A DNA stretch of 64,000 bases, taken from positions 124,001 to 188,000 of the forward strand of contig JAXMFT010000009.1 of the NCBI GenBank assembly GCA_046347635.1, in the 5' to 3' direction. Each line of letters starts with the position of its first letter. Position 1 is the first letter of the stretch. The notes below the pieces were generated by a model that ran no database searches, was not told the origin of the DNA, and saw only the letters and a list, made by a program, of their open reading frames with translations. The DNA is from JAGVSZ01 sp019137045. Lineage in GTDB: Bacteria > Pseudomonadota > Gammaproteobacteria > Burkholderiales > SG8-39. Of this stretch, positions 1-10,269 are shown in pieces. Both the position numbers and the translations under genes were made by a program.

Positions 1-359
1 CGCCCGATCACCAGGAGACGGTGCCGGCTCCCGACAAGGCGGTCGGCATCAGCCGCGAGAGCAAGGTGTTCCTCTGGATCGTGCCGGCGCGCGTTCAGGG
101 CGAGTGGCGCGTGGAGACCACGCTGCCCGGCGCGCCCGCGGGAAGGCTCGCGCTGCAGCAGCGCTACCAGTTCCTCGCGGGGACGCTCGACGGCGCCGCG
201 CTCCAGGCCGGCAAGGCGAGCGGCGCGAACGTCGCGTTCACGGTCGCCGGCGCGGGGCCGTTCGCGGGGCGCTACGAGGGCACCGCGTCCGGCGACTCGA
301 TCGCCGGTCGGGTGCGGCGCGCCGACGGGAGCGCGGGCACGTGGCGCGCGGTGCGGTGA
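1..359 (+). CDS. Class I SAM methyltransferase-like protein, C-terminal part (5' truncated)
   Basis: The window opens inside this gene; codons run from base 3 to a TGA at 357-359, leaving 118 residues. The first residues (PDHQETVPAPDK) match the end of the methyltransferase domain in the two genes that follow, and FLWIVPAR leads into the roughly 100-residue C-terminal tail they share, rich in short Gly/Ala/Arg-containing beta-like segments. It is therefore the first of at least three tandem paralogues in the same orientation. The catalytic half lies outside the window. The tail matches no domain I can name. Only 5 bases separate it from the next gene, so co-transcription is likely. Confidence 0.8.
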   Translation, partial: PDHQETVPAPDKAVGISRESKVFLWIVPARVQGEWRVETTLPGAPAGRLALQQRYQFLAGTLDGAALQAGKASGANVAFTVAGAGPFAGRYEGTASGDSIAGRVRRADGSAGTWRAVR

Positions 360-364
360 GGCCG

Positions 365-1207
365 ATGCGGCGGCTTGCGCCGATTCTCGTCGCGCTGCTC
401 GCGCTCGCGGCGGCGGGCGCGCGCGGCCAGACCGGCGCTCCCGGCGAAGTCGTCTACGACCCGTTCGTCCCCACCCCGCACCGGATCGTCGAGCAGATGC
501 TCGCGCTGGCGGAGGTCGGCCCGGGCGACCTCGTCGTCGACCTCGGCTCCGGCGACGGGCGCATCGTGATCGCGGCCGCGCAGCAGTTCGGCGCGCGGGC
601 GCTCGGCGTGGACATCGACCGCTCGCTGGTAGCCGAGGCGCGGGAGAGGGCGGCCAGGGCGGGCGTCGCCGGCCGGACGCGCTTCGTCGCGCGCGACTTC
701 TTCGCCACCGACCTGCGCGACGCGACCGTGCTCACGCTCTACCTGCTGCCCGAGACGAACCGCAAGCTCCTGCCCAAGATCCTCGCGGAGATGAAGCCCG
801 GGACGCGCGTCGTCGCGCACCGTTTCGCGCTCGGCGACTGGCCGCCGGACCGGCAACTCATGGTGGACGCCGCGGAGGACTGGTCCGCGACCGCCGCGAC
901 CCGCTGGGTGTACCTGTGGTACGTGCCGGCGCAGATCGGCGGCGAGTGGGAAGTGACGCGCGAAGGCGGCGTGGCGTTCCGGCTCGACTTCGCGCAGGCG
1001 TACCAGAACCTGGGCGGGAAGGCCACGAACGGCACGGCGACGGAGACGCTGGACCGGGGCGTGCTGCGCGGGAGCGAGATCCGCTTCATCGTGCCCGGCG
1101 CGGCGCCGTTCGCGGGCGACTACGCCGGCCGCGTGGACGGCGACACGATGAGCGGCGACCTGAACGGCGGCGCGCGCTGGCGCGCGGTGCGGCGGAAGAC
1201 GCGGTGA
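365..1207 (+). CDS. Class I SAM methyltransferase with predicted signal peptide, tandem paralogue 2
   Basis: 280 residues from the ATG at 365. Residues 1-20 look like a Sec signal peptide (basic MRR, then a Leu/Ala stretch, AxG cleavage region). The methyltransferase core follows, with motif I DLGSGDGRI near residue 58, an acidic residue closing the second strand (GVDID) and a late DWPPD motif, then the shared C-terminal tail after YLWYVPA. The core resembles the FAM173-type lysine methyltransferases known in eukaryotes (PTPxxVVExML, DLGSGDGRI); that likeness is by eye. An exported SAM-dependent enzyme is odd because SAM is cytoplasmic, so the hydrophobic start may instead be a membrane anchor. 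It overlaps the next gene by 3 bases (GTGA). Confidence 0.85.
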   Translation: MRRLAPILVALLALAAAGARGQTGAPGEVVYDPFVPTPHRIVEQMLALAEVGPGDLVVDLGSGDGRIVIAAAQQFGARALGVDIDRSLVAEARERAARAGVAGRTRFVARDFFATDLRDATVLTLYLLPETNRKLLPKILAEMKPGTRVVAHRFALGDWPPDRQLMVDAAEDWSATAATRWVYLWYVPAQIGGEWEVTREGGVAFRLDFAQAYQNLGGKATNGTATETLDRGVLRGSEIRFIVPGAAPFAGDYAGRVDGDTMSGDLNGGARWRAVRRKTR

Positions 1208-2037
1208 CCGTCCTGCGCGTCCTCTGCGCGCTCGCCCTGTTCGCGGCGGCGGCGGCCCGCGGCGAAGAGGTGCCCTACGTCCAGACGCCGCAGAACGTCG
1301 TGGAGGCGATGCTCGAGCTCGCGGGCGTGCGCGGGACGGACTTCCTGATCGACCTCGGCTCGGGCGACGGGCGCATCGTCATCACCGCGGCCAGGAAGTA
1401 CGGCGCGAGCGGGATCGGGATCGACTACGACGGGCACCTCGTCAGGGAGAGCACCGCCAACGCGCTGAAGGCCGGCGTGGCCGACCGCGCGCGCTTCGTC
1501 GAACAGGATTTCTTCGACGCCGACCTCGGCGCGGCGACGGTGGTCACGATGTACCTGCTGCCCGAGTTCAACGTGCGGCTGCGGCCGAAGCTGCTGCGCG
1601 AGCTGCGCCCCGGCAGCCGCATCGTGACCCACGACTACGACCTGGGGCCGGAGTGGACGCCCGACGCGCGCATCGAGGTGCCGGCGCCGGACAAGCCGGT
1701 GGGCGCGCGGAAGGTGAGCACGCTCTTCCTCTTCGTCGTGCCGGCGCAGGTTGCGGGGCAGTGGGAGACGCGCGTGCCGGTCGGCGACGGGGCGGTGGAC
1801 GCCGTGCTCGAGCTCGAGCAGGCGTTCCGGCAGCTGGGCGGGAGCGCGCGGATCGAAGGGACGACGCGGCCGATCGAGCGCGCGGAAGTGAGGGGGCGCT
1901 ACGTCGCGTTCCGGGTGGACGACCCGGCGGGCGGCGCGCTCCGGTTCCAGGGCAACGCGTCGGCCGACCGGATCGTCGGGCAGGTCTCCACGCCCGACGG
2001 GCGCGCTCACCCGTGGCGCGCGCGGCGGGTGAAGTAG
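1204..2037 (+). CDS. Class I SAM methyltransferase with predicted signal peptide, tandem paralogue 3
   Basis: 277 residues from a GTG at 1204 that overlaps the preceding stop (GTGA), the usual sign of translational coupling. It begins with a hydrophobic leader (VLRVLCALALFAAAAARG), then YVQTPQNVVEAML, motif I DLGSGDGRIVI, and a core ending near residue 160. The C-terminal tail after FLFVVPAQ is the same kind as in the two upstream copies. Identity with the neighbour is concentrated in the methyltransferase half, while the tails have diverged more. The substrate is unknown. The gene meets the convergent rhomboid gene with only 2 bases between stops. Confidence 0.85.
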   Translation: MTVLRVLCALALFAAAAARGEEVPYVQTPQNVVEAMLELAGVRGTDFLIDLGSGDGRIVITAARKYGASGIGIDYDGHLVRESTANALKAGVADRARFVEQDFFDADLGAATVVTMYLLPEFNVRLRPKLLRELRPGSRIVTHDYDLGPEWTPDARIEVPAPDKPVGARKVSTLFLFVVPAQVAGQWETRVPVGDGAVDAVLELEQAFRQLGGSARIEGTTRPIERAEVRGRYVAFRVDDPAGGALRFQGNASADRIVGQVSTPDGRAHPWRARRVK

Positions 2038-2039
2038 CG

Positions 2040-2678
2040 CTACCCGCGCCAGGCGCCGCCGCGCCAGTGCCGCAGCATCAGGTAGCCGCCGAGCATGCCG
2101 CCGAGGTGCGCGAAGTGCGCGACGCCCTGCGAGGTGCCGGTCACGCCCAGGTAGAGCTCGAGCGCGCCGTAGAGGGTCACGAAGAGCCACGCCGGCAGCG
2201 GCACCGGCGGGAAGATCAGCATGATCATCCGGCGCGGGTAGAGCATGCCGAAGGCGAGCAGCAGCCCGAACACGCCGCCGGAGGCGCCCACGGTCGGGTA
2301 GGGCGCCGCGGCCGCGATCCCGGACACCGCGAGCTGCGTGAGCGCGGCGACGATGACCGCGACGAAGTAGTACTGGAGATAGCGGCGCGGGCCGAAGGCG
2401 CGCTCGATCTCGCCCCCGAACATGTACAGCGCGAACATGTTGAAGAAGAGGTGCAGCGTGCTGCCGTGGAGGAAGGCGTAGGTGACGAGCTGCCAGAGGC
2501 CGAAGCCGGCGCCCGACTCCGGGCCGAGGACGGAGGCGGAGCCGAGCGGCCAGAGCGCGAAGGCGATGACGAAGCGCTCGCCGAGCAGGTACTGGAGGCC
2601 GAAGACCGCGACGTTCGCGAGGATGAGCGCGCGGGTGACCGGGGGGACGGAGCCGAACATGGGCGAATGCGGATGCAA
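2040..2678 (-). CDS. Rhomboid family intramembrane serine protease
   Basis: 212 residues, integral inner-membrane protein with about six hydrophobic helices. The catalytic serine lies in GASGGVFG (GxSx motif, near residue 136), and the partner histidine in HFAHLGG near the end. The loop HGSTLHLFFNMFALYMFG is the usual rhomboid HxxxxHxxxN element. Rhomboids cleave transmembrane helices of other membrane proteins; the substrate here is unknown. An alternative start 18 bases downstream (MFGSVPPVTRALILAN) is the more usual rhomboid beginning and may be the real one. The gene is monocistronic, convergent with the methyltransferases and divergent from the monooxygenase. Confidence 0.9.
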   Translation of the reverse strand: MHPHSPMFGSVPPVTRALILANVAVFGLQYLLGERFVIAFALWPLGSASVLGPESGAGFGLWQLVTYAFLHGSTLHLFFNMFALYMFGGEIERAFGPRRYLQYYFVAVIVAALTQLAVSGIAAAAPYPTVGASGGVFGLLLAFGMLYPRRMIMLIFPPVPLPAWLFVTLYGALELYLGVTGTSQGVAHFAHLGGMLGGYLMLRHWRGGAWRG

Positions 2679-2878
2679 CCATACATGAGGGCGGGGAAGG
2701 GAAAGGCAATGGCGAGGCGCGGGCGGGGCGACGGGCCGTCGGGACGCAGGTGCGACGGATGTCGCCGGGGGGCGGCGCGACGTTTCGGGCGGATGTGGAA
2801 AGTTCCCGGCGCATCTGCCAAGCTTGCGCGCTCGCGCTGCGCGGTTGCGCGGCGCGCAAACGGGTGGAGGGCCCTTGC

Positions 2879-3187
2879 ATGATTACCGAGTACGTCCTGT
2901 TCGATCTGCCGCGGGGCATCTCGCGGCAGGAGGTGGTGGCCGGCATGCACGAAGTGGCCCCGCGCTGGCGCAAGGAGCCCAACCTCATCCGCAAGACGTT
3001 CGTGTTCGACCCGACGGCCAACCAGGCGGGCGCGTTCTACCTCTGGAAGGACCGGGCGTCCGCCGAGGCGGCGCACGACGACGCGTGGCGTCAGCGCGTC
3101 CGCTCGACCTACGGCAGCGACCCGCAGATCAGGTACTTCGACACCCCGCTGGTGGTCGACAACGCGCTCGGCCAGGTGATCGAGTAG
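2879..3187 (+). CDS. YdhR-like putative monooxygenase (dimeric alpha/beta-barrel fold)
   Basis: 102 residues from the ATG at 2879, chosen because GGAGGGC sits just upstream. The reading frame stays open further upstream, but that part looks unlike protein. The sequence (ITEYVLFDLP, then RKTFVFDPTANQAGAFYLW and RYFDTPLVVDN) matches the small YdhR/antibiotic-biosynthesis-monooxygenase-type proteins that form beta-barrel dimers. No cofactor motif is expected in this family, and the true reaction is usually unknown. It stands alone, divergent from the rhomboid gene. Confidence 0.75.
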   Translation: MITEYVLFDLPRGISRQEVVAGMHEVAPRWRKEPNLIRKTFVFDPTANQAGAFYLWKDRASAEAAHDDAWRQRVRSTYGSDPQIRYFDTPLVVDNALGQVIE

Positions 3188-3290
3188 CGTCCGCCCGGAC
3201 GCCGCCGGCCGGAGGCTCCCGGAGGCCGTGGCCGAGCGACGCAGGCGCCCGCGCGCGGCGCCGGCGCGGCCCGGCCTTCGTTGTCCCGGC

Positions 3291-4205
3291 TCACGCCGCG
3301 ATCAGCGGCACGAGGTCGCCGTCCTCCTGCGCCACCGCCCGCGCGCGCACGAGGTCCTCCACCAGCCACGCCGCCATCGCCTCCGGGGTGAGTCCGAGGA
3401 ACTCGCGGTTGATGCGCTGCAGGATCCCGATCGACGCGCAGTAGGCGGGCAGCGTCGCGATCGGCATGCGCCGCTTCTGCAGCAGCGCGAACACGATCAT
3501 CACCTTCACGGCGTGGCGCGCGTGGCGCGAGAGGTCGCGCTCGAAGCCCTCGAGGCGGCCGTACGCCCGCTCGAGCGCGGGCACGACGCGGTCGAACGCG
3601 GCGCCGTGCCCGGGAATGACCGCGCGCGGGGCGAGGCGCGCGATCGTGTCCAGCGTCGCGCGCGTCTGCGCGAGCGCGTGCGTGTCGCCGAAGAGCGCCG
3701 GGAAGATCACGCCGAACCCGTCCTCCCACAGCGCGTCGCCGGCGATCAGCACGCGCTCCTCCGGCGACCAGAACATGAGCGCGTGCGGATCGTGCGCGGG
3801 CGCCGCGATCGCCTGCCACTCGTGCTCGCCCATGCGCACGACCTCCCCGGCGGCGAGCGTGTCGTCGTAGCCGAACCGCTCGGCGCGCTGGTCCGCGAAC
3901 CCGAGAATCAGCGCCTCCTCGTCCCACGCGTCGATCAGCGGGGCCTCGCCGGCCGGGATCGTGGTGCGGCAGCCGTGGCGGGCCTGCACCGCCCGGTTGC
4001 CGCCGATGTGATCGGAATGGCAGTGCGTGTTCACCAGCCGCGCGAGCGGCCGCCCGGCGAGCGCGTGGTCGAGGAGCGCGAGCGTCTGCGGCGCGTGATC
4101 GCCGTATCCGGAGTCGACCAGGGTCACGCCCTCGCGCCCGGCGAGCAGGATGCCGTTGGACGAGAGCCACCCGCGCTGGAGCACCTGGATGGACGCTGGC
4201 AGCAC
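3291..4205 (-). CDS. MBL-fold metallo-hydrolase
   Basis: About 304 residues from a GTG at 4205; a CTG at 4217 overlapping the preceding stop is an alternative, and neither has a strong ribosome site. The zinc-binding HxHxDH signature is present as HCHSDH around residue 70, followed by IAAPAHDPHAL, an AGD motif (LIAGDALWEDGFG) and PGHG near residue 200, so all metal ligands expected for a glyoxalase II/beta-lactamase-fold hydrolase are there. The C-terminal third is helical and resembles hydrolases annotated as thioesterase-like. It is the last gene of the leucine-degradation operon; its substrate cannot be told from sequence. Confidence 0.8.
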   Translation of the reverse strand: MLPASIQVLQRGWLSSNGILLAGREGVTLVDSGYGDHAPQTLALLDHALAGRPLARLVNTHCHSDHIGGNRAVQARHGCRTTIPAGEAPLIDAWDEEALILGFADQRAERFGYDDTLAAGEVVRMGEHEWQAIAAPAHDPHALMFWSPEERVLIAGDALWEDGFGVIFPALFGDTHALAQTRATLDTIARLAPRAVIPGHGAAFDRVVPALERAYGRLEGFERDLSRHARHAVKVMIVFALLQKRRMPIATLPAYCASIGILQRINREFLGLTPEAMAAWLVEDLVRARAVAQEDGDLVPLIAA

Positions 4206-4213
4206 GGCGGCCG

Positions 4214-4423
4214 TCAGCGCGCGGCGGGCTTGCGCGCCTCGGCGCGCGCGCGCGCCGCGAGCTTCTCCGCGCGCGTGTAGCCGGACCAGCCGGCGATCTC
4301 GTCGAGCGTGCGGAAGCATCCTTCGCACAGGCCGGTGGCGTCGTTCATGCGGCAGACGTTGATGCAGGGCGAGGGAACGTCACCGCGCCCCCTGGGCGCC
4401 GCCGCGGCGGGCGGCGCGCTCAT
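4214..4423 (-). CDS. DUF1289 family small cysteine-rich protein
   Basis: 69 residues. The family signature is clear: PSPCINVCRMN, GLCEGCFRTLDEI and W-S-GY, with four cysteines in two CxxxC/CxxC pairs, likely metal-binding. The family is widespread in Proteobacteria and has no firmly assigned function. The ATG overlaps the stop of the HMG-CoA lyase gene by four bases (ATGA), so it is part of the same operon. The basic, Ala-rich C-terminus (residues 50-69) is likely disordered. Confidence 0.88.
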   Translation of the reverse strand: MSAPPAAAAPRGRGDVPSPCINVCRMNDATGLCEGCFRTLDEIAGWSGYTRAEKLAARARAEARKPAAR

Positions 4424-5328
4424 GCCGCCCGTTGCGCGGCGAGCGCGCGCGCGACCTTCGACGTCGGCTCGCGCCCGAGCGCGGCGCAGATGAACCGCCC
4501 GGCCTCGAACACCTGCCCGAGGTCCACGCCGGTCTCGATCCCGAGCCCGTCGAGCATGTAGACAACGTCCTCGGTCGCGACGTTGCCCGACGCGCCCTTC
4601 GCGTAGGGGCAGCCGCCGAGCCCGGCGACCGAGCTGTCGGCGGTGGCGACGCCCAGCCCGAGCGCGGCGTAGAGGTTCGCCAGCGCCTGGCCGTAGGTGT
4701 CGTGCAGGTGGACCGCGAGCCGGGCGACCGGCACCGTGCGCGCCACCGCCTCGATCATCGCGCGCACCTTGCCGGGCGTTCCCACCCCGATCGTGTCGCC
4801 GAGCGAGAGTTCGTAGCAGCCCATCGCGTCGAGCGCCTTCGCCACCGCCGCGACCGCCGCCGGCGCGATCGCGCCTTCGTAGGGGCAGCCGACGACGCAG
4901 GAGATGTAGCCGCGCACGCGCATCCCCTGCGCACGAGCCGCCTCGGCCACCGGCGCGAAGCGCGCGAGGCTCTCCGCGATCGAGCAGTTGATGTTCTTGC
5001 GGCTGAACGTCTCGGACGCCGCGCCGAAGATCGCGATCTCCTCGACGCCCGCGGCAACCGCCGCCTCGAAGCCCTGCAGGTTCGGCACGAGCACCGGGTA
5101 GGAGACGCCGGGCTTGCGCCGGATGCCCTTCAGCACCGCCGCCGAGTCGGCCATCTGCGGCACCCACTTCGGCGACACGAACGCCCCGGCCTCGACCGCC
5201 GGCAGGCCGGCGTCCGCGAGCCGGTTCACGAGCTCGATCTTCGTCGCGGTCGGGACGGTCGCCGGCTCGTTCTGCAGGCCGTCGCGCGGACCCACGTCGA
5301 CGATGCGGACTTTCGCGGGGAGGGGCAT
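4420..5328 (-). CDS. mvaB: Hydroxymethylglutaryl-CoA lyase
   Basis: 302 residues, the full usual length. It splits HMG-CoA into acetoacetate and acetyl-CoA, the last step of leucine degradation. The TIM-barrel start VDVGPRDGLQNE holds the catalytic Arg/Asp pair, HLHDTYGQ the metal-binding histidines, and GLGGCPYAKGASGN is the HMG-CoA lyase signature with the active-site cysteine. It follows ghrA by about 10 bases and overlaps the DUF1289 gene. With both methylcrotonyl-CoA carboxylase subunits and the methylglutaconyl-CoA hydratase just upstream, the leucine assignment is firm. Confidence 0.95.
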   Translation of the reverse strand: MPLPAKVRIVDVGPRDGLQNEPATVPTATKIELVNRLADAGLPAVEAGAFVSPKWVPQMADSAAVLKGIRRKPGVSYPVLVPNLQGFEAAVAAGVEEIAIFGAASETFSRKNINCSIAESLARFAPVAEAARAQGMRVRGYISCVVGCPYEGAIAPAAVAAVAKALDAMGCYELSLGDTIGVGTPGKVRAMIEAVARTVPVARLAVHLHDTYGQALANLYAALGLGVATADSSVAGLGGCPYAKGASGNVATEDVVYMLDGLGIETGVDLGQVFEAGRFICAALGREPTSKVARALAAQRAA

Positions 5329-5337
5329 CCCGCGATT

Positions 5338-6257
5338 CTAGTAGCCGCGCGCGCGATCCACCACGCCGGTGACCGCCTCGCCGCGCTCGAACGCGCGAAT
5401 CTTCCCCGCGACCTGCGCGACCGAGTCCTCGACCAGCGTCAGCGCCGAGCAGTGCGGCGTCAGGAACACCTTCGGGTGCGACCAGAAGCGGTGCGCCGCG
5501 GGCAGCGGCTCGGCGTGGAACGCGTCGAGCGTCGCGCCGGCGAGATGGCCGGAGTCGAGCAGGGCGAGGAGGTCGTCGTCCACCACGATCCCGCCGCGCG
5601 CCACGTTGATCACGTACGCGCCCGGCGGCAGCCTGCCGAGCGTTGCGCGGTTCAGCAGGCCGGCGGTGTCCGGCGTGAGCGGCAGCATGCACACGAGCGC
5701 GCGCGTCGCGCGCAGGAACGCATCCAGCTCGCCGGCGCCCGCGAAGGTGCGCACGCCATCGAGCACCTTCCGGCTCGCGCTCCACCCCAGCACCGGGAAG
5801 CCGAGCGCGCGGAGCATCGCCGCCAGCCGCAGGCCCAGCACCCCCAGGCCCATCACGCCGGTCGGGAACTCGTCGTGCCGGGGGGGACGGTGCACCCGCC
5901 ACTCGGCGCGCGCCTGCTGCCGCGCGTAGTCGTCGAGGCGGCGGAAGTAGCGCAGCACCGCCCACGCGACGTACTCCTCCATCTGCTTCCCCATCCCCGC
6001 GTCCTCGAGCCGCACGAGCGGCACGCCCGGAGGAAGCGCGAGCGACCTCAGCGTGGCGTCGACGCCCGCGGCGAGATTGAACGCCGCCTTCAACCGCGCC
6101 TGCCCGTCGAGCAGCTCGCGCGGCGGATGCCAGAACGCCGCGTAGTCGGCCTGCCACGCGGGGCCGGGCGCCCACGCGCGGACCTCGGTACCGGGCAGCG
6201 CCCGGACGAACGCGTCGCGCCACTCGTCCGGCGCCTTCGGGACGTGGAGCAGCAGCC

Positions 6258-6261
<4 letters not shown>
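5338..6261 (-). CDS. ghrA: Glyoxylate/hydroxypyruvate reductase A (GhrA-type 2-hydroxyacid dehydrogenase)
   Basis: 307 residues. It should reduce glyoxylate or hydroxypyruvate with NAD(P)H in the cytoplasm. GhrA features run through the protein: FWHPPRELL, VRLEDAGMGKQMEEY, the nucleotide-binding GLGVLG near residue 143, and catalytic Arg (NVARGG), Glu (FHAEPLP) and His (TPHCSA), ending VDRARGY exactly as GhrA does. No ATG fits. The likely start is TTG at 6261, overlapping the stop of the carboxylase gene (TTGA), which gives the expected length. Its place inside a leucine operon is unexpected for a glyoxylate enzyme; a related 2-oxoacid may be its real substrate. Confidence 0.88.
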
Positions 6262-8258
<1,997 letters not shown>

Positions 8259-8267
8259 CGCGCGCGC

Positions 8268-9101
8268 TCAGCGCTTCTTCCCGCCCCTGCCGGCCTTCCG
8301 CGGCGCGAACTCCGCCGGCACCCACGCCGGCTTGCGCTTCTCGAGGAACGACCGGATGCCCTCCCTGCCCTCCTCCGAGGCGCGCGCCGTGGCGATCCGC
8401 GTCGCGGTGTCGCCGATCAGGTCCTCGTCGATCGCCCGCCCCGCCACCGCGCGGACCAGGTCCTTGGTCGCCGCGTGCGCCGCCGGGCCGCCGACGACCA
8501 GGTGCCCGAGGAGGGCGTTGACCGTCGCGTCGAGCTCCTCGTCGACGCAGATCTCCTGCACCAGGCCGATGCGGTACGCCTCGGCCGCGGTGAAGCGCTC
8601 CGCGGTGAGCATGTAGCGGTGGGCCGCGCGCGCGCCCATCGCCGCGATCACGTACGGGCCGATCGTCGCCGGGACGAGGCCGAGCTTCACCTCCGACAGG
8701 CAGAACTCGGCCCCGTGCGCCGCCACCGCGACGTCGCAGGCGGCGACCAGGCCCATTCCGCCGGCGAACGCGGGACCGTGCACGCGCGCCACCGTGGGCT
8801 TCCTCATCCGGTAGAGCGTGTTGAGCATGCGCGCGAGCCCGAGCGCGTCGGCGTGGTTCTGGGCGAAGTCGTAGCCGGACATCTTCTTCATCCAGCCGAG
8901 GTCGGCGCCGGCGCAGAACGCCGGCCCGCGCCCGGCGAGCACCAGCGCGCGCATCGCCGGGTCCGCGTCCACGGCGCGCAGCGCGTCGCTCAGCTCGGCG
9001 ATCATCGTCTCGTTGAAGGCGTTGCGGATCTCGGGCCGGTTCAGCCAGACGAGCGCGATGCCCGACGCGTTGCGTTCGAGTTGGATGGTCTGATAGCTCA
9101 T
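8268..9101 (-). CDS. liuC: Enoyl-CoA hydratase family, probable 3-methylglutaconyl-CoA hydratase
   Basis: 277 residues, crotonase fold. The N-terminal oxyanion-hole region RGPAFCAGADLGWMKKM and HGPAFAGGMGLVAACDVAVA (second NH donor) are clear, and an acidic residue follows in SEVKLGLVPATI, as in hydratases. In the leucine pathway it hydrates 3-methylglutaconyl-CoA to HMG-CoA, between the carboxylase and the lyase, matching its location. The C-terminus is basic (RKAGRGGKKR). Ten bases separate it from each neighbour. Confidence 0.88.
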   Translation of the reverse strand: MSYQTIQLERNASGIALVWLNRPEIRNAFNETMIAELSDALRAVDADPAMRALVLAGRGPAFCAGADLGWMKKMSGYDFAQNHADALGLARMLNTLYRMRKPTVARVHGPAFAGGMGLVAACDVAVAAHGAEFCLSEVKLGLVPATIGPYVIAAMGARAAHRYMLTAERFTAAEAYRIGLVQEICVDEELDATVNALLGHLVVGGPAAHAATKDLVRAVAGRAIDEDLIGDTATRIATARASEEGREGIRSFLEKRKPAWVPAEFAPRKAGRGGKKR

Positions 9102-9110
9102 GTTCGCCGC

Positions 9111-10262
9111 CTATGTCCGCAGCCGCTTGGCGACTTCCTCGAGCATCACCTCGGTCGCGCCGCCGCCGATCGCGAGCACGCGCGCGTCGCGCACCAGCCG
9201 CTCGATCGCGCTCTCGCGCATGTAGCCCATCCCGCCGTGGAACTGCTGGCAGGCGTACAGGACCTCGTTCGCGAGCTCGCCGGTCAGCGCCTTGAGCGCC
9301 GACACTTCCCGCACGCACTCGCGCCCCTGCGTCACGAGCCAGGCGCAATGATAGAGGAACGCGCGCGCCGCCTGGACCTTCGCGTCGAGCAGGGCGAGCC
9401 GCTGGCGGATCGCCTGCTTGTCGAACAGGGTCGCGCCGAAGGCCTTGCGGTTCGCCACCCAGTCGAGGGTGAGCGCGAGCGCGGTCTGGCAGTGGCCGAC
9501 CGCCATCGCGGCGAGCGCGATGCGCTCGGTCTGGAAGTTGCGCATGATGGCGTAGAAGCCGCGGTTCTCCTCGCCGAGCAGGTTCGCGGCCGGGATGCGG
9601 CAGGACTCGAACACGAGCTCCGCGGTGTCGGAGGAACGCCAGCCCTGCTTGTCGAGCGCGCGGCCCACGCGAAAGCCCGGCGTGCCCTTCTCGACGATGA
9701 AGATCGAGATGCCGCGCGAGCCCCTGCTCTCCGCGTCGGTGCGCGCCGCGACGAAGTAGAGGTCGCCGTGGACGCCGTTCGTGATGAACATTTTGGCGCC
9801 GTCGAGCACCCAGCCGTCGCCGTCGCGCCGCGCGCGGGTGCGGATCGAGGCGACGTCCGAGCCGGCGTCGGGCTCGGTGACCGCGACCGCGGTCACCAGC
9901 TCGCCGGCGATCACCCGGCGCAGGTAGCGGTCGAGCTGCGGGCGCGAGCCGGCGTGCGCGAGGTGCGGGCTCGCCATGTCGGTGTGCACGAGCACCGTGA
10001 TGACGAAGCCGCCGAAGGTCGAGCGCGCGAGCGCCTCCTGAAACACGACCGCGGTGAGCGCATCGGCGCCGGCGCCGCCGTACTCGGGCGGGTAGGTGAT
10101 GCCGAGCAGGCCGAGGCGCCCGAGCGCGCGGATCACCGCGCGCGGGACGAAGCCCTGCGCCTCCCACGCCGCGCCGTGCGGCTCGACCTCCTCGGCGAGG
10201 AAGCGCGCGACCGTGTCGCGGAGCTGTTCGTGCTCGGGGGTGGTGTAGACGGCGTCGGTCAT
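9111..10262 (-). CDS. Acyl-CoA dehydrogenase (long/branched-chain type)
   Basis: 383 residues, FAD-dependent, with the N-terminal helical domain, TEPDAGSDVA of the middle beta-domain and a C-terminal FHGGMGYMRES segment. The canonical glutamate of the IYEGT motif near the C-terminus is absent: the stretch reads IGGGATEVM. A glutamate in helix G (FQTERIALAAMA, near residue 245) can replace it, as known for isovaleryl-CoA and long-chain acyl-CoA dehydrogenases. It sits in the liu operon, but a better isovaleryl-CoA dehydrogenase is at 30514-31734, so this one may act on a related branched or longer acyl-CoA. Confidence 0.88.
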   Translation of the reverse strand: MTDAVYTTPEHEQLRDTVARFLAEEVEPHGAAWEAQGFVPRAVIRALGRLGLLGITYPPEYGGAGADALTAVVFQEALARSTFGGFVITVLVHTDMASPHLAHAGSRPQLDRYLRRVIAGELVTAVAVTEPDAGSDVASIRTRARRDGDGWVLDGAKMFITNGVHGDLYFVAARTDAESRGSRGISIFIVEKGTPGFRVGRALDKQGWRSSDTAELVFESCRIPAANLLGEENRGFYAIMRNFQTERIALAAMAVGHCQTALALTLDWVANRKAFGATLFDKQAIRQRLALLDAKVQAARAFLYHCAWLVTQGRECVREVSALKALTGELANEVLYACQQFHGGMGYMRESAIERLVRDARVLAIGGGATEVMLEEVAKRLRT

Positions 10263-10269
10263 CGCCTGC

